Positions 1-7,221 of a stretch of DNA of 15,276 nucleotides are shown here, piece after piece. Made by a program: the position numbers and the translations under genes. How positions within the stretch are numbered: the stretch's first letter is position 1; each line of letters opens with the position of its first letter. The DNA comes from RPQK01 sp041946865 (GTDB lineage Bacteria; Acidobacteriota; UBA6911; RPQK01): NCBI GenBank assembly GCA_041946865.1, contig JBHGBF010000127.1, positions 1 to 15,276 on the forward strand. Direction: 5' to 3'. Under the pieces are notes generated by a model, which saw only the letters and a list, made by a program, of their open reading frames with translations, was not told where the DNA came from and did not search any database.

Positions 1-293
1 AGGGGCTCCCGGCCTTGGGAAAGGGTCCGTCATCAACAATGCGCTTATTTTGGGGCTAGCTGTCCTGTCGCTTCCTCCTTTGCGAATGTCTGTCACAAAC
101 GGCGATGGCAGGTGGCGTTGACTCCGTCTCGAAAACACGCGATCCTGATGGGCAGGCATCGGGGCTGAAGAAAGGAAACAGTGGCAGTTCGTCTCCAATT
201 GCGCCGTTAACTGTTTCCCGGTAGTATTGTCCCGAAAGGGCGTTCCGTCTGACCGCTTCTAGTTCGCTCGGCCCCCGCGAGTTCGCCGGAACC
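1..293. other. Non-coding stretch, no recognised gene
   Basis: I see no convincing coding region, RNA gene or mobile element here. The only structure noticed is a 9-bp inverted repeat, GGAAACAGT at 174-182 and ACTGTTTCC at 210-218, separated by 27 bases. It lies downstream of the minus-strand AraC-type gene that ends at 294, so it could be a weak 3' structure. It has no T-tract and an arm of this length can occur by chance. Confidence 0.4.
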
Positions 294-857
294 TCACTCC
301 CTAGCCTGACCAGCGCTTGTTCTGCACGTCCTCTCGCGGCAGAGGAGGAGTTTACGATACAGAGTAGGAGAACACCCGATCAGTCTCCTGAACGTCCGGT
401 TGAAGCTCTTTAGACTGTCAAAGCCTGAGGAGAACGCCAATTGCGTTACTGTTTGATCGGAGGACTCGATCATCCGAGTCACCAAAGCGTTGCGCAGCCG
501 CAGCAGGAACTGATGAAAGGAAAGCCCGGTTTTCGACTTAAAAAAGCGGAAGAAGGCTGGCGCCGACAAACACGACAGGCTGGCCGCCTCTTTGACGGTG
601 ATCTTCAGACCTTCCCGCCCCTGACGATCCTCAACCCACTTCGGGATCCAGCGTAAACGCGCATGATAACTGATAGCCTGCAACATCTCATTCAGGTTCC
701 TTTCGGCTTCTCGCGCGAGTTGAAGGGGACAGACGTCACACTTCACTAAGACCGCCGAAGAAGGGCACCGAGTCCCGGTTTTTCCCACCACGCAACTTCC
801 TACACTCAACTTCACTGGTGGCAGTGCCCCTTCCAGGCCGAAAAGGGTTTGAAGCAT
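294..857 (-). CDS. AraC-family DNA-binding protein with N-terminal four-cysteine segment
   Basis: This is a 187-residue transcription regulator. The AraC-type double helix-turn-helix occupies about residues 85-170: a first HTH around 85-107 ending in FFRFFKSKTG, and a second around 135-158 (QLAFSSGFDSLKSFNRTFRR) followed by the usual G-x-S-P and a nearby Tyr. There is no classical AraC cupin or GAF sensor domain. The N-terminus carries four cysteines, Cys22, Cys31, Cys40 and Cys43, the last two as CDVC, followed by a short helical stretch. They could bind zinc or an iron-sulphur cluster, or act as a redox switch; that is inference. The spacing does not match the Ada zinc site. The ATG at 857 is well supported by a strong ribosome binding site (GAGGTGA, read on the minus strand at about 861-867). 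The target genes are unknown. The nearest gene is a dead recombinase, so the region may be an old mobile-element scar. Confidence 0.85.
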   Translation of the reverse strand: MLQTLFGLEGALPPVKLSVGSCVVGKTGTRCPSSAVLVKCDVCPLQLAREAERNLNEMLQAISYHARLRWIPKWVEDRQGREGLKITVKEAASLSCLSAPAFFRFFKSKTGLSFHQFLLRLRNALVTRMIESSDQTVTQLAFSSGFDSLKSFNRTFRRLIGCSPTLYRKLLLCRERTCRTSAGQARE

Positions 858-1254
858 AGCTCACCTCACAAGTGGAAGGTTATTTCGGGGGATCCAGTCG
901 CGCTTTGCGAGCACGGGAACCCATCGATAGAGCATGGCTAGACTTGGCACAAAAGGGAAAAGGGCGTCAAGCGAATTCGGAAATGCCAAATTGCATGACC
1001 TAGCGACAGCAGCCGCGAACGCTTGACTCCCCCACGACTACCCCACGACTACCCCACGACTATCTCGTATCTGCCCAACGATAATCGCCTTCAGCCTCGG
1101 CTACGCCACCCCGCATCTGCGGCAAAGGTTTTCCGAGAAAGAGTGTAGGTCCGGATCCGCCAGCCAGCGGCGAAAGGAAAGAGCCAGAATGTCGGCAAGC
1201 TCTGGTTCACCTATTTGACCCATCAGGGTTCCACTTCTTTCTGCGTCCAGGCAT
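858..1254. other. Intergenic region upstream of recombinase remnant
   Basis: This holds no intact gene. Reading frames through it are short and interrupted. It must contain the minus-strand promoter of the AraC-type gene, but no clear -35/-10 pair could be picked. The only clear structure is the three-copy 11-bp tandem repeat at 1030-1062. Its 3' end may include unrecognisably decayed recombinase sequence, since the identifiable recombinase remnant begins shortly after. Confidence 0.4.
1030..1062. repeat. Three perfect tandem copies of an 11-bp unit
   Basis: CCCCACGACTA occurs three times without mismatch at 1030-1040, 1041-1051 and 1052-1062, then the sequence diverges. Perfect copies suggest recent slippage or a binding-site cluster next to a recombinase remnant. 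No function can be assigned. Confidence 0.9.
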
Positions 1255-1745
1255 TTGTGGAGGGAATGTGTTAGCACCGGCCAGAAAGTAGGCCGTTTTC
1301 ACCGGGATGGACGTGATCCACGCCTATCTTCTCGTCTCATCCCGTCCGGAAGCGGGAAGGCCCAGGGCGTCACTCGCCCCTGCGTCTTCAATCGCAAGGG
1401 CAAAGTGATCCGCGACTTTCGGGCTGCGTGGCGCAAAGCCGCGAGAAGGCTGGAGTCTTCGGACGCATTCCCCACGATCTCAGGCGAACCGCGGTCAGGA
1501 ATTTGGCCCGGGCCGGAGTCCCGGAACGCGTCGCCATGCAACTGACCGGGCATCTGACCCGTAGCGTGTTCGACAGGTACAATATCCTCTCCGAAGGCGA
1601 TCTCCTCACCGCCGCCCGGATGCTGGATAGCTTCATCGACGCGGCGCGGGGTTTCGATACGACGCTACAAACGCGTCACTCAACCGCCGCGCCAAGCACA
1701 AACGCGAGCACAAAGCTGCAGCCCGTCCTTAAGACCTCCGCGTAA
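1255..1745 (+). pseudogene. Frameshifted C-terminal remnant of a tyrosine recombinase/integrase
   Basis: Two overlapping frames together make the C-terminal half of a phage-type site-specific tyrosine recombinase. The first frame supplies the stretch before the catalytic box (VFNRKGKVIRDFRAAWRKAA, ending near 1443). The second supplies the catalytic region: HDLRR at about 1473-1487 (His and Arg of box II), the LTGH histidine at about 1551-1553, and the nucleophile Tyr in DRYNI at about 1578-1580. The frames join at about 1444-1445, where the expected codon has only two bases, so a single-base deletion explains the break. The catalytic Arg I and beta-hairpin Lys region, and the whole N-terminal core-binding domain, are not recognisable, so the gene is also truncated or decayed upstream. 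It cannot make a working recombinase and probably marks a former integrated element. Boundaries at the 5' end are approximate. Confidence 0.82.
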
Positions 1746-1776
1746 GTCCCACCTGTTCAATGGCCGCGACTGGCTA

Positions 1777-1801
1777 GAAAAAATTCTTTCGTAGTTTTTT
1801 C
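1777..1801. repeat. AT-rich inverted repeat, possible weak terminator
   Basis: GAAAAAA at 1777-1783 pairs with TTTTTTC at 1795-1801 across an 11-base loop. It lies between the recombinase remnant and the sigma operon promoter. The stem has only one G-C pair, so it is a poor intrinsic terminator and may be no more than an A/T-rich patch. Confidence 0.25.
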
Positions 1802-1860
1802 AACTCGAGCGTTATTTATAGTGAGGGGACACCAAATGCCTTGCTCGGGTGCGAAACCGA

Positions 1861-1890
1861 TTGACACTATCTTTTGGCCGATCCTATACT
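1861..1890 (+). promoter_or_regulatory. Sigma-70-type promoter of the ECF sigma operon
   Basis: TTGACA at 1861-1866 is a perfect -35 hexamer. TATACT at 1885-1890 is a one-mismatch -10 hexamer. The spacer is 18 bases. Transcription would start near 1897, about 40 bases before the ATG at 1938. Because the promoter lies inside the longer frame that opens at 1821, it argues against that upstream start. It looks like a housekeeping promoter rather than an ECF-type (GGAAC/CGTC-like) one, so the sigma factor may not drive its own synthesis from here. Confidence 0.75.
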
Positions 1891-1937
1891 TCGCCGGGGT
1901 CCGGCAGTTCCCGCTGTGTGCGAAAGGATGCGTCTGG

Positions 1938-2495
1938 ATGCAGGCCGACTGGTCGCTTGCAGATATCTGGGAACGAAACAAAACCATCCTTCAAGCGATC
2001 GTACGAACGATTCTTTTCGATCAGTCCGTCGTCGAAGATGTCCTTCAAGACGCTTTTACCCAGGTCATATCTACCGCGCCCGAGCTGGAGGATGAGCAGG
2101 AAGCTTACAACTACCTGCGCCGCGCGGTTATCAACACCGCCATCAATCATTACCGTCGTTCCAAGCGGGACCTGGCCTTGCTGCACGCTCTCAAGCAACA
2201 GCAGAGCGATTTGGACGAGCGGACGCCCCTCGTCATGATGATGGAGAGCGAAGTGGAGCAGGTGGAATCGGCCGTCATGCGAGAACTGGGTTCGGCCCTC
2301 AGCCGGTTAAGTCCTGACCGTCGCGAGGCCTTGGAACTCGTCTTTAATCGCAGCGAGAAACTCAAGGAAGTCTGCCAGGAAACAGGGATTCCGTACACCA
2401 CGCTTCGGAGCCGCGTGCTCTCGGCTGTGGATCAGATTCGAAAGCATCTCCGGGTGCGCAGACTGTTGCCGAAAGATGAGGGGGTGCCCAAATGA
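1938..2495 (+). CDS. ECF-type RNA polymerase sigma factor
   Basis: This is a 185-residue sigma-70 family protein of the extracytoplasmic function type. It redirects RNA polymerase to stress or envelope promoters when released from its anti-sigma factor. The region-2 part is the N-terminal half (VVEDVLQDAFTQV, then YNYLRRAVINTAINHYRR, typical of regions 2.2-2.4). The region-4 part is near the C-terminus (LSPDRREALELVFNRSEKLK, then a helix-turn-helix ending at RSRVLSAVDQIRKHL). There is no region 1 or 3. The frame is open from 1821, but the ATG at 1938 is preferred because AAAGGA (1923-1928) sits nine bases before it and a sigma-70 promoter lies at 1861-1890, inside the longer frame. The stop overlaps the start of the next gene (ATGA at 2492-2495), a sign of translational coupling and fixed sigma/anti-sigma stoichiometry. 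Confidence 0.92.
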   Translation: MQADWSLADIWERNKTILQAIVRTILFDQSVVEDVLQDAFTQVISTAPELEDEQEAYNYLRRAVINTAINHYRRSKRDLALLHALKQQQSDLDERTPLVMMMESEVEQVESAVMRELGSALSRLSPDRREALELVFNRSEKLKEVCQETGIPYTTLRSRVLSAVDQIRKHLRVRRLLPKDEGVPK

Positions 2496-3172
2496 CTCAT
2501 TGCGAGGAAGTGCCTCTCATCGAGTTTCTGAAAGCGGAGTTGAACGCAGACGAGACTGAAGCGCTCTTGCAGCATGTCGACAGCTGCTCCGACTGCCGGG
2601 AGCGTCTCCGGGTCATGGCTGCCATCGCCGCTTCCTATCGAGCGTGCGGCGTCGAAAAGCGCTACAGCCCGGGCAGGCGGACGCTTTGGCTCCTGGCCGC
2701 CGGAGTCATCATCGCCCTTGTCGCTCCCATCCTCTACCTGCAAATGTCGTCTACCGGGATCGGCGATTTGGCTACAACTGAAAGGTACCCGGCCGCCTTC
2801 CCACTGGTCACCCGGGGAGGTGTCGAAGTAAGCGCTCTCGAACAGGTCCGGCGGGAAGCCTACGAGGCATACCAGCGCGGCCAGTACGAACGCAGCAGCG
2901 CTCTTCTCAAGTTGCTGCCCCGGGACGCCGATACGCTCTTCTACCTGGGGGTTTCTCAGTACTTTTCCAATGAGCCTGAGCAGGCTCTGGGGAACCTGCA
3001 GAGGGCGACAGAGATCGACCCGAAGTGGGGCGGGCCTGCCGCCTGGTATCGCGCCGCGGCCTATCTAAAGACAGGTCAGAAGGAAAAAGCGCAGCAGGCG
3101 CTGCGTGAGATCCTCACGGGAGACGGCGAATACAAAAGGAAGGCGCAAGAGCTGCTTGAAAAGCTGGATTAG
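2492..3172 (+). CDS. Membrane anti-sigma factor with zinc-binding motif and outer TPR domain
   Basis: This 226-residue protein is the likely partner that sequesters the upstream ECF sigma factor. The N-terminus carries the zinc-binding anti-sigma (zf-HC2/ZAS) signature His28-x3-Cys32-x2-Cys35, with His3 or Cys4 as a possible fourth ligand. A single transmembrane helix follows at about 65-83, preceded by basic residues (KRYSPGRR), so the zinc domain should face the cytoplasm. After a linker, about residues 115-226 form two to three tetratricopeptide repeats (EAYEAYQRGQYERSSALLK, then TLFYLGVSQYFSNEPEQALG, then AAWYRAAAYLKTGQKEKAQQ), which should lie in the periplasm. TPRs bind proteins, so this half probably senses or docks a partner. 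The obvious candidate is the TPR-CHAT protein encoded 12 bases downstream. Sigma/anti-sigma pairing is inferred from motif and overlap; the TPR role is inference. Confidence 0.9.
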   Translation: MTHCEEVPLIEFLKAELNADETEALLQHVDSCSDCRERLRVMAAIAASYRACGVEKRYSPGRRTLWLLAAGVIIALVAPILYLQMSSTGIGDLATTERYPAAFPLVTRGGVEVSALEQVRREAYEAYQRGQYERSSALLKLLPRDADTLFYLGVSQYFSNEPEQALGNLQRATEIDPKWGGPAAWYRAAAYLKTGQKEKAQQALREILTGDGEYKRKAQELLEKLD

Positions 3173-3184
3173 AGGCGCAACTCG

Positions 3185-5728
3185 TTGTCACACCGAGCCG
3201 TGCAGAGACCAATGTTCCTACGAGCCCGCCTTTTCCTGATCATGAGTCTGTCTGTTCCCTGGTCTTCCGTTCTGCTCGGCGTTTCTCAGGCTGCTCCTTT
3301 TTCTCCTCTGGATTTCCGGGTCCAGCTGCGTCACGACTTCGAAGCCGGCCGGGATGTTTCCGCTCGTGTCCGCGAGTATCGAACCAGGACCGGCGATCAC
3401 TCATTTGACTCGCTTGAATCAAGTAGTGCGGGGAAAGTCGAGGCCGTCAAGCTGCAGACGGCAGCCTGGGATGCCTGGATCTCTCAGGACCTTGTCTCGG
3501 CCGTCCGGCTCTACTCTCGTTCCTATCGGATTTTTCTGGAAGAGGGTGCGATCAGCGAGGCCGGCTTTTGTCTTTACTACATCGCGGAGATACTTAGTGA
3601 ACAGGAGAAGTACGTCCAGGCGCTCGGAGTCCTCGAACGGGCCTTCGATTCTTCTCGTGACTGCCTGTATCTGACAGCGCTCATGAATGAAAGCGCGGGA
3701 TTTTGTCTCTGGTTCCTTGACCGCCTCCGGGAAAGCACCCAAGCGTTCAGTCGCGCGTCAGACTGCTGGCTGAAGCTCGGCTATCCAGACGGCCTCGTCG
3801 GCGCCTGGAACAATCTGGCCGCGCTACACGATGAGCTGAACCTGTGGGAACGCGCCGCCGGCTTTTACGATAAGGCACTCGAGCTGGAAGACTCCGTCCA
3901 AGACCCCGGTATCAGGTTCACGCTTCATGCCAACTACGCGTCGCTGCTACTCCAGTTGGGCCGCCAAAACGAGGCCAAAATACAGCTCGATGCTGCACGT
4001 GCATTCAGGCAGGAGTCGCCTGAAGAGTTTCTGCTGATCAAAGCCCAGGTTGAGGGGTTGGACCGAAGCGAGCGGGCGCTTCTGGAGTTCAGGCCGGAAG
4101 CCGTGTCGCTCCAAATCGAAAAAGCACTCCTGCTCGGGAAGCTGTACACGGCCCGAGATCGCGGGAAGGCACTGCAAATATTGAGCCTGGCGGTGGAGCA
4201 AAGTGCGCGGCACGGACTGCGTTACCAGAAACGGCGTTGTGTCGCTGCGCTCGGAAAACTTTTTGAATCTGACCGGCGCTACCAGGAAGCCGCCGAGCTT
4301 TATGAGCAAGCGTTCAAGCAGGAGGAAAACCTCTATTCACCCGAATTGCTCTTCCCCTATTCCCGAGTCGTCTCCCCGCTTTTTGACGGCTGGGTCCGCA
4401 GCATCATTGAGTCTGGAGACCCCCATCGGGCCCTCGAGGGAATCCATCGCCTGGTAGCCCTCAGGCGAACCAAAGCCCAGGCGGTCGACCCGGCGATTCC
4501 ACCGGCTCTTGCCGGCCGAACAGGTCTGGAGGCTTTTACCAGCGCGGCCCGTGTGGAAGGCGCACGCATTGAAGCCGATTGGGACGATATAGCGGTTGAT
4601 CCCGAGCCAGGAAGGTTTTCGTCGCACGAAGGGTCAGCTCAGCCGGTTCTCGTTGAACTGTGGCCGGACGGGGATCGGATTTATGCCTGGGTGTCCAATT
4701 CCAAGGCGCGATTCTTTCGCGTGCTCCGGCTGGAGGCAAGCCTGAACCGCGCACTGGAGCCGGTTCTTTCGACCGTCTTCGCGGCTGGGACTACCCTGCC
4801 TCCAGCTCCGGATAAGACCTCGCTGAGCCGGCTTCATCGGGATATCTTCGAACCGCTGGCACCTCTTCTTGACTCAGACTGTCTGGTCGCGGTCGTTCAT
4901 AAAGAACTCCAAAACCTTCCCCTGGAAATGCTCATCGACCAGAAGGGGCGATTCGTTCTGGAGTCATACAACGTCAGCTACCTTCCACTTGCTGCTTCCG
5001 TGCGGCCGACTGCGGCTCGAACGCCGGCGCCAGTCATTGTCTTTCCCGCAACCAACCCAGTGCTTGCGTCAACAGAGCGGGAAGAATTGCTGCTGAGGCG
5101 TCTTTTTCCGGAAGCACGGGTCTTGAACAAGCTGGACGCCGCACTGATAGGAACGCCCGGTTGGCTTCACGTCTCGGCCCACTTCGGTTTGGATCCCGAC
5201 TTCTGGCTGGCTTCCGGCTTTGACGTCGCCGAAGGGCGGACGAACGCGTTCACGCTTCTGCCCGTCACTCGGTCCTGCGCTCTGGTCTCCCTCGGCGTCT
5301 GCCACGCCGCCAACGCCTACTCGCTGAATTCGCCTTACTGGCTGGGTTTCTCGGAGCTTTTCCTGAGTCGCGGCGCCGGGGCACTGCTGGTCAGCCGCTG
5401 GGCCCTTGACGACCTGTCCTTGCGGATCTACCGGGATTTCTACACTTACTGCCGGCAGGGACTGCCGATGAATGAAGCGCTCACAAAGGCGCGACGCCGG
5501 TTTCTGGGCTTTCGCCTGGAACGCGAAGGCGTGGCGGTATCCGGCCGGCATCCTTACTTCTGGGCAGGAATCACGTATGTCGGACCGCCGGGCCGGCGGC
5601 TTTGCCCCGCGGCCGGTGGAAGCTGGCTGTGCCGGGTGACCCTTGCCGGCCTGCTGCTGGTGCCCGTGGCGATCATGATCGTCGGGATAAGTGTTCACAC
5701 GCGAAAGCGCGAGGCAGAGATCGCGTAA
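3185..5728 (+). CDS. Exported, membrane-anchored TPR-CHAT caspase-like protein
   Basis: This 847-residue protein begins with a signal sequence (hydrophobic core about 11-32, likely cleavage near SQA-AP at 36/37). Helical TPR-like repeats follow at about 88-275 and 310-385. The CHAT (caspase HetF-associated with TPRs) domain spans about 470-800. Its predicted catalytic pair is visible: His666 in LHVSAHFG and Cys706 in SLGVCHAA, 40 residues apart as expected. A C-terminal transmembrane helix at about 818-837 is followed by a basic tail (HTRKRE). This gives a periplasmic body with a cytoplasmic tail. It sits 12 bases after the anti-sigma gene and is surely co-transcribed. The TTG at 3185 is preferred because AGAGG (3171-3175) lies nine bases upstream; ATG 3212 is an alternative that still leaves a signal peptide. 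The CHAT fold and motif are confident. Protease activity, and the anti-sigma factor as substrate, are inference; it could also be an effector under the sigma factor. Confidence 0.88.
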   Translation: MSHRAVQRPMFLRARLFLIMSLSVPWSSVLLGVSQAAPFSPLDFRVQLRHDFEAGRDVSARVREYRTRTGDHSFDSLESSSAGKVEAVKLQTAAWDAWISQDLVSAVRLYSRSYRIFLEEGAISEAGFCLYYIAEILSEQEKYVQALGVLERAFDSSRDCLYLTALMNESAGFCLWFLDRLRESTQAFSRASDCWLKLGYPDGLVGAWNNLAALHDELNLWERAAGFYDKALELEDSVQDPGIRFTLHANYASLLLQLGRQNEAKIQLDAARAFRQESPEEFLLIKAQVEGLDRSERALLEFRPEAVSLQIEKALLLGKLYTARDRGKALQILSLAVEQSARHGLRYQKRRCVAALGKLFESDRRYQEAAELYEQAFKQEENLYSPELLFPYSRVVSPLFDGWVRSIIESGDPHRALEGIHRLVALRRTKAQAVDPAIPPALAGRTGLEAFTSAARVEGARIEADWDDIAVDPEPGRFSSHEGSAQPVLVELWPDGDRIYAWVSNSKARFFRVLRLEASLNRALEPVLSTVFAAGTTLPPAPDKTSLSRLHRDIFEPLAPLLDSDCLVAVVHKELQNLPLEMLIDQKGRFVLESYNVSYLPLAASVRPTAARTPAPVIVFPATNPVLASTEREELLLRRLFPEARVLNKLDAALIGTPGWLHVSAHFGLDPDFWLASGFDVAEGRTNAFTLLPVTRSCALVSLGVCHAANAYSLNSPYWLGFSELFLSRGAGALLVSRWALDDLSLRIYRDFYTYCRQGLPMNEALTKARRRFLGFRLEREGVAVSGRHPYFWAGITYVGPPGRRLCPAAGGSWLCRVTLAGLLLVPVAIMIVGISVHTRKREAEIA

Positions 5729-5864
5729 CCGGAGGGGCGCACGACACGACTCGGAAGTGGGGCCTTGCCGATTTCTGCCGGTCGCGTCCCGCACGGCTTC
5801 CGGCGAAATGGACGGGGGACGGGCAACAACCCCCCGGGACCACACTCTTGCGCCTTGAGGTTCT

Positions 5865-5884
5865 CGTGGTATTCTCACTTCATG
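5865..5884 (+). promoter_or_regulatory. Extended -10 promoter abutting the start codon (leaderless start)
   Basis: TGG immediately before TATTCT (5870-5875) forms an extended -10 (TGn-TAnnnT). The ATG at 5882 begins after exactly six bases, where transcription would start. No Shine-Dalgarno sequence precedes this ATG. The same layout is found at 11113-11127. Confidence 0.55.
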
Positions 5885-7153
5885 AAAGCTCTGCTGATCC
5901 TCAGTCTTCTGTTGCCGCTGAAGGTGCAGCTCAGCGATTTCGGAAAGAACGACTGGAAACCGTGGGCGCCCCGAGAGGAAATCGCGCCGCGCTGCTTCGT
6001 CGATTCCACCTTCTTTCGGTCGGCTCCTGACTCGCTCGCCATCTCGGGCAATGCCAACTCGGCGGCCTACGGTGGCTGGACATATGTAGTGCCGGGAGTT
6101 GAGGGCGGCCGTTTTTACCGCCTGACGGCTTTCTCCAGAGCACAGGGCGTCGCCGAAGAACGCCGGCAGATCATGGTGCGAGTGGATTGGCTCGGCTCTG
6201 ACGGCAAGCGGGTGGGCCAGCCGGATTACGGCTACCAGACCGAATCAGATTCGGGCTGGCGCAAGATCTGGCTGCGGGCGCCTGCGCCTCAGGGGGCATG
6301 CCAGGCAAGGATTGAGCTGATGCTGGGCTGGGCCCCGCAAGGTACCGTCTGGTTCGACGACATCGCATTCGAGGAAGTTCCGGCGCCGCCGGCTCGTAAG
6401 GTCCGAATTGCCGCCGTTTCCTTCCGGCCGCGCAACACCGGAAGCAAAGAAGGCAGTGTCAAAGCGTTTCTGGACACGCTCGACCGGGCGGGTTCTTTGA
6501 AACCGGATCTGGTGTGCCTGGGAGAGGGGATTACCGTCGTCGGTCACGGCGGAAAACACGCCGATGTCGCTGAACCGATTCCCGGGCCGACAACCGAGAG
6601 GCTGGGCCGGAAGGCCGCCCAGTACGGGATGTATATCGCCGCCGGACTGTATGAACGCGAGGGCCATGCGGTTTACAACACAGCCGTCCTCATTGATCGC
6701 AAAGGAAAGGTCGCCGGCAAGTACCGTAAAGTCTATCTTCCGCGCGAAGAAATCGAGGGAGGTCTGACACCCGGAACCGGATTTCCGGTTTTCGATACGG
6801 ATTTCGGCCGTCTGGGAATCATGATTTGCTGGGACCTGGAATATACCGATCCGGCGCGCGCGTTGGCCGCCCAGGGAGCCGAAATCGTCCTGCTGCCGAT
6901 TTGGGGAGGCAGCCTGGATCTGATGAAAGCCCGCGCCTTGGAAAACCACGTTTTCCTGGTCTCGTCCGGCTATGACTGCGAGACGGCGATTATCGACCCG
7001 GCCGGCAAGATACTCTGCTCAGCCAAGGAATCCGGACGAATCGAAACCGCCGAGGTGGACCTGGAAGAACGGTTCATCGACCCCTGGCTGGGCGACATGC
7101 GCAGCCGCTTCCACATCGAACAGCGGTGGGACGTGCCGTTAGCCCGCCGGTAG
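5882..7153 (+). CDS. Exported carbon-nitrogen hydrolase (nitrilase superfamily) with N-terminal beta-sandwich module
   Basis: The protein is 423 residues from ATG 5882. A hydrophobic N-terminus (MKALLILSLLLPL) looks like a signal peptide, although no clean cleavage site is seen. About residues 20-170 resemble a jelly-roll carbohydrate-binding or galactose-binding-like module, ending in the typical TVWFDDIAFEEV strand. Residues 172-415 are a nitrilase-superfamily domain with the full Glu-Lys-Cys triad: Glu215 (CLGEG), Lys283 (YRKVYLP) and Cys316 (MICWD). Such enzymes hydrolyse nitriles, amides or N-carbamoyl compounds; the substrate cannot be read from sequence. The frame is open from 5765, but that extension is proline/arginine-rich and lacks homology to the module. 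The 153-base gap from the CHAT gene and the -10 box right before the ATG suggest its own transcript. It converges on rsmD. An exported nitrilase with a sugar-binding-like module would be unusual. Confidence 0.87.
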   Translation: MKALLILSLLLPLKVQLSDFGKNDWKPWAPREEIAPRCFVDSTFFRSAPDSLAISGNANSAAYGGWTYVVPGVEGGRFYRLTAFSRAQGVAEERRQIMVRVDWLGSDGKRVGQPDYGYQTESDSGWRKIWLRAPAPQGACQARIELMLGWAPQGTVWFDDIAFEEVPAPPARKVRIAAVSFRPRNTGSKEGSVKAFLDTLDRAGSLKPDLVCLGEGITVVGHGGKHADVAEPIPGPTTERLGRKAAQYGMYIAAGLYEREGHAVYNTAVLIDRKGKVAGKYRKVYLPREEIEGGLTPGTGFPVFDTDFGRLGIMICWDLEYTDPARALAAQGAEIVLLPIWGGSLDLMKARALENHVFLVSSGYDCETAIIDPAGKILCSAKESGRIETAEVDLEERFIDPWLGDMRSRFHIEQRWDVPLARR

Positions 7154-7221
7154 CGCGCGGCGGACCTGCGCCCGAACGAAGCCACGGAGCGTTACGGACC
7201 AGAGGCCGATGCCTGCCGTCC

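Noticed and set aside
944..970. Sigma-54 promoter (TTGGCAC at 944-950)
   Set aside because: The required GC/TTGC element at the right spacing is missing.
1795..1818. ECF-type autoregulated promoter (CAAC ... CGTT)
   Set aside because: The spacing between the elements is far too short, and a much better sigma-70 promoter lies at 1861-1890.
1861..5728. Remnant of a type III-E CRISPR (Craspase) locus
   Set aside because: There is no Cas7-11, Csx30, Cas1/2 or repeat array, and the CHAT protein is exported and membrane-anchored. Only the logic is similar.
5069..5878. 269-residue open frame on the minus strand
   Set aside because: It is antisense to the CHAT catalytic domain, is rich in Arg/Pro/Gly, has no recognisable domain, and the plus-strand protein has clear motifs.
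6245..6949. 234-residue open frame on the minus strand
   Set aside because: It is antisense to the nitrilase catalytic region and has no family features.
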